Notes under the pieces: generated by a model
What the model was told of the DNA's origin: nothing
The model's database searches: none
What the model saw: the letters and a program-made list of their open reading frames with translations, nothing else
Translations under genes and position numbers: made by a program
NCBI GenBank assembly: GCA_963846585.1
Contig: CAWJWO010000017.1
Span: forward strand, 1 to 64,000
Direction of reading: 5' to 3'
Origin: JAAUTT01 sp963846585
GTDB lineage: Bacteria > Bacteroidota > Bacteroidia > Bacteroidales > JAAUTT01
DNA length: 64,000 nucleotides
Shown: in pieces, positions 63,041-64,000 of the stretch
Numbering within the stretch: position 1 is the first letter of the stretch
How the letters are laid out: the number at the start of each line of letters is the position of its first letter

Positions 63041-63113
63041 CACGGGAGGAGAGACTCGAACTCCCAACCAACGGTTTTGGAGACCGCTACTCTACCAATT
63101 GAGCTACACCCGT
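63041..63113 (-). tRNA. trnW: tRNA-Trp (anticodon CCA)
   Basis: 73 nucleotides with a complete cloverleaf. D-arm GCTC...GAGT with the loop AATTGGTA. Anticodon stem GCGGT/ACCGT around CTCCAAA with anticodon CCA. T-arm GGGAG-TTCGAGT-CTCTC. The acceptor stem ACGGGTG pairs with CTCCCGT except for a T6-T67 mismatch. Discriminator base G; the CCA end is not encoded. It lies between tuf and secE, the usual place for trnW in Bacteroidota. Confidence 0.95.
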
Positions 63114-63122
63114 GTTTACACT

Positions 63123-64000
63123 CTATTCAACAATTTCAATCACCTGGCCTGCACCAACTGTTCGCCCGCCTTCACGTATGGCAAACCTTAAACCCTGATT
63201 AATAGCCACAGGATAAATCAGTTTTACAGTAATGGTTACATTATCTCCTGGCATTACCATTTCCCTGCCGGAAGGTAATTCAATTTCACCGGTTACATCA
63301 AGGGTACGTAAATAAAATTGAGGACGGTAATTATTATGAAAAGGAGTGTGGCGGCCTCCTTCTTCTTTCTTTAAAACGTATACCTCAGCTTTAAATGTTG
63401 TGTGTGGAGTAATTGAACCTGGTTTTGCAATAACCATACCACGTTTAATTTCTTTTTTGTCTATACCTCTAAGCAACAGACCAACATTATCACCGGCTTC
63501 CCCACGATCCAGAATCTTGCGGAACATTTCAACACCGGTAACTACAGATTTCTTCTTTTCAGCACCTAATCCAACGAGTTCCATTTCATCGCCTGTATTC
63601 ACTACTCCGGTTTCAATTCTGCCTGTAGCAACTGTACCACGGCCAGTGATTGAGAAAACATCTTCAACAGGCATCAGAAAAGGTTTTTCATTTTCACGGG
63701 GTGGAATGGGAATATATGCATCTACAGCATCCATCAATTCCATTACCTTTTCTTCCCACTGAGCTTCACCATGCAAAGCTCCAAGCGCTGAGCCACGAAT
63801 TACCGGGGCATTATCCCCGTCATATTTATAGAATGTGAGCAATTCGCGAACTTCCATTTCTACAAGGTCAAGGATTTCAGGATCTTCAACCATATCAACC
63901 TTGTTCATAAAACATACAATTCTAGGCACATTTACCTGACGTGCCAATAATATATGTTCACGGGTTTGAGGCATAGGACCATCTGTAGCAGCAACTACTA
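63123..64000 (-). CDS. tuf: Elongation factor Tu, C-terminal three quarters (runs off the window)
   Basis: Partial: the gene continues past base 64000 and about 290 residues are visible. The G-domain part includes VAATDGPMPQTREHILLARQVNVP, of which DGPMPQTREHILLA is diagnostic, the guanine motif NKVD (FMNKVDMV) and the SALG motif (GSALGALHG). Domains 2 and 3 follow with GRGTVATGRIETGVVN and PGDNVTITVKLIYPVAINQGLRFAIREGGRTVGAGQV (in part FAIREGGRTVGAGQV). It delivers aminoacyl-tRNA to the ribosome. The tuf-trnW-secE-nusG order is conserved. Confidence 0.97.
   Translation of the reverse strand, partial: VVAATDGPMPQTREHILLARQVNVPRIVCFMNKVDMVEDPEILDLVEMEVRELLTFYKYDGDNAPVIRGSALGALHGEAQWEEKVMELMDAVDAYIPIPPRENEKPFLMPVEDVFSITGRGTVATGRIETGVVNTGDEMELVGLGAEKKKSVVTGVEMFRKILDRGEAGDNVGLLLRGIDKKEIKRGMVIAKPGSITPHTTFKAEVYVLKKEEGGRHTPFHNNYRPQFYLRTLDVTGEIELPSGREMVMPGDNVTITVKLIYPVAINQGLRFAIREGGRTVGAGQVIEIVE

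Noticed and set aside
63025..63067. Longer secE starting at 63067
   Set aside because: The extension would translate the 3' part of the tRNA-Trp gene; MNIQAYIKD at 63025 matches the usual SecE start.
63346..63762. Plus-strand 138-codon frame opposite tuf, and similar long frames opposite rpoB, rpoC, rplL and rplK
   Set aside because: They are antisense shadows of highly conserved genes with biased codon use; the proteins show no family features.

Overview
The window looks like a chromosomal piece of an anaerobic member of the Bacteroidota (Bacteroidales-like). The DNA is AT-rich. Two proteins end in type IX secretion (T9SS) sorting domains. There is a secreted S46 dipeptidyl-peptidase of the DPP11 type. 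Two promoters carry the Bacteroidota -7 box TATCTTTG. RpoB and RpoC have the lengths and insertions usual for the phylum. Anaerobic life is suggested by HydG, a sensor-type [FeFe]-hydrogenase protein, Rex and a four-subunit 2-oxoacid:ferredoxin oxidoreductase. I saw no rRNA, transposase, integrase, phage gene or CRISPR array.

Layout. 0.1-5 kb: surface polysaccharide genes (DUF6056-like membrane protein, Wzz-like protein, O-antigen ligase/polymerase, methyltransferase). 4.9-6.8 kb: an SDR protein and a nucleotidyltransferase on the opposite strand. 7-9.1 kb: a T9SS beta-helix protein. 9.4-15 kb: an envelope block with a secreted-repeat lipoprotein, an OB-fold protein, YceI, a DUF5777 barrel, two haem-motif lipoproteins and a BamA/TamA-like barrel. 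15.1-18.9 kb: DPP11 and enolase. 19-24.3 kb: a redox/hydrogen sensing locus (PP2C phosphatase and sensory hydrogenase divergent from rex-hydG). 24.9-31 kb: thrS-infC-rpmI-rplT, dapB and lepB. 31.2-39.4 kb: an EamA transporter, then a seven-gene operon (ACT protein, PaaK, aminotransferase, ferredoxin-like subunit, 2-oxoacid oxidoreductase alpha, beta and gamma). 39.6-50 kb: a giant adhesin-like T9SS gene of 32 Ig-like repeats, with a damaged N-terminal region. 50-51.3 kb: an outer-membrane barrel and a DUF3467 protein. 51.5-64 kb: rpoC-rpoB-rplL-rplJ-rplA-rplK-nusG-secE-trnW-tuf, all on the minus strand, with tuf running off the end.

Two non-coding patterns stand out. First, most intergenic gaps are packed with short tandem arrays, mostly of period 7 with some of 8. 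They are drawn from about a dozen recurring 'words' such as TTGGTTC, GTTAGTT, CTGTCCT, TTTTATC and TATTGAT. The words are often concatenated in the same order at different loci, or placed as reverse complements at the two ends of one gap. Second, a 121-bp imperfect palindrome occurs three times. Each copy starts at, or a few bases after, the stop codon of a gene and in the same orientation relative to that gene. One copy splits the secE-nusG pair.
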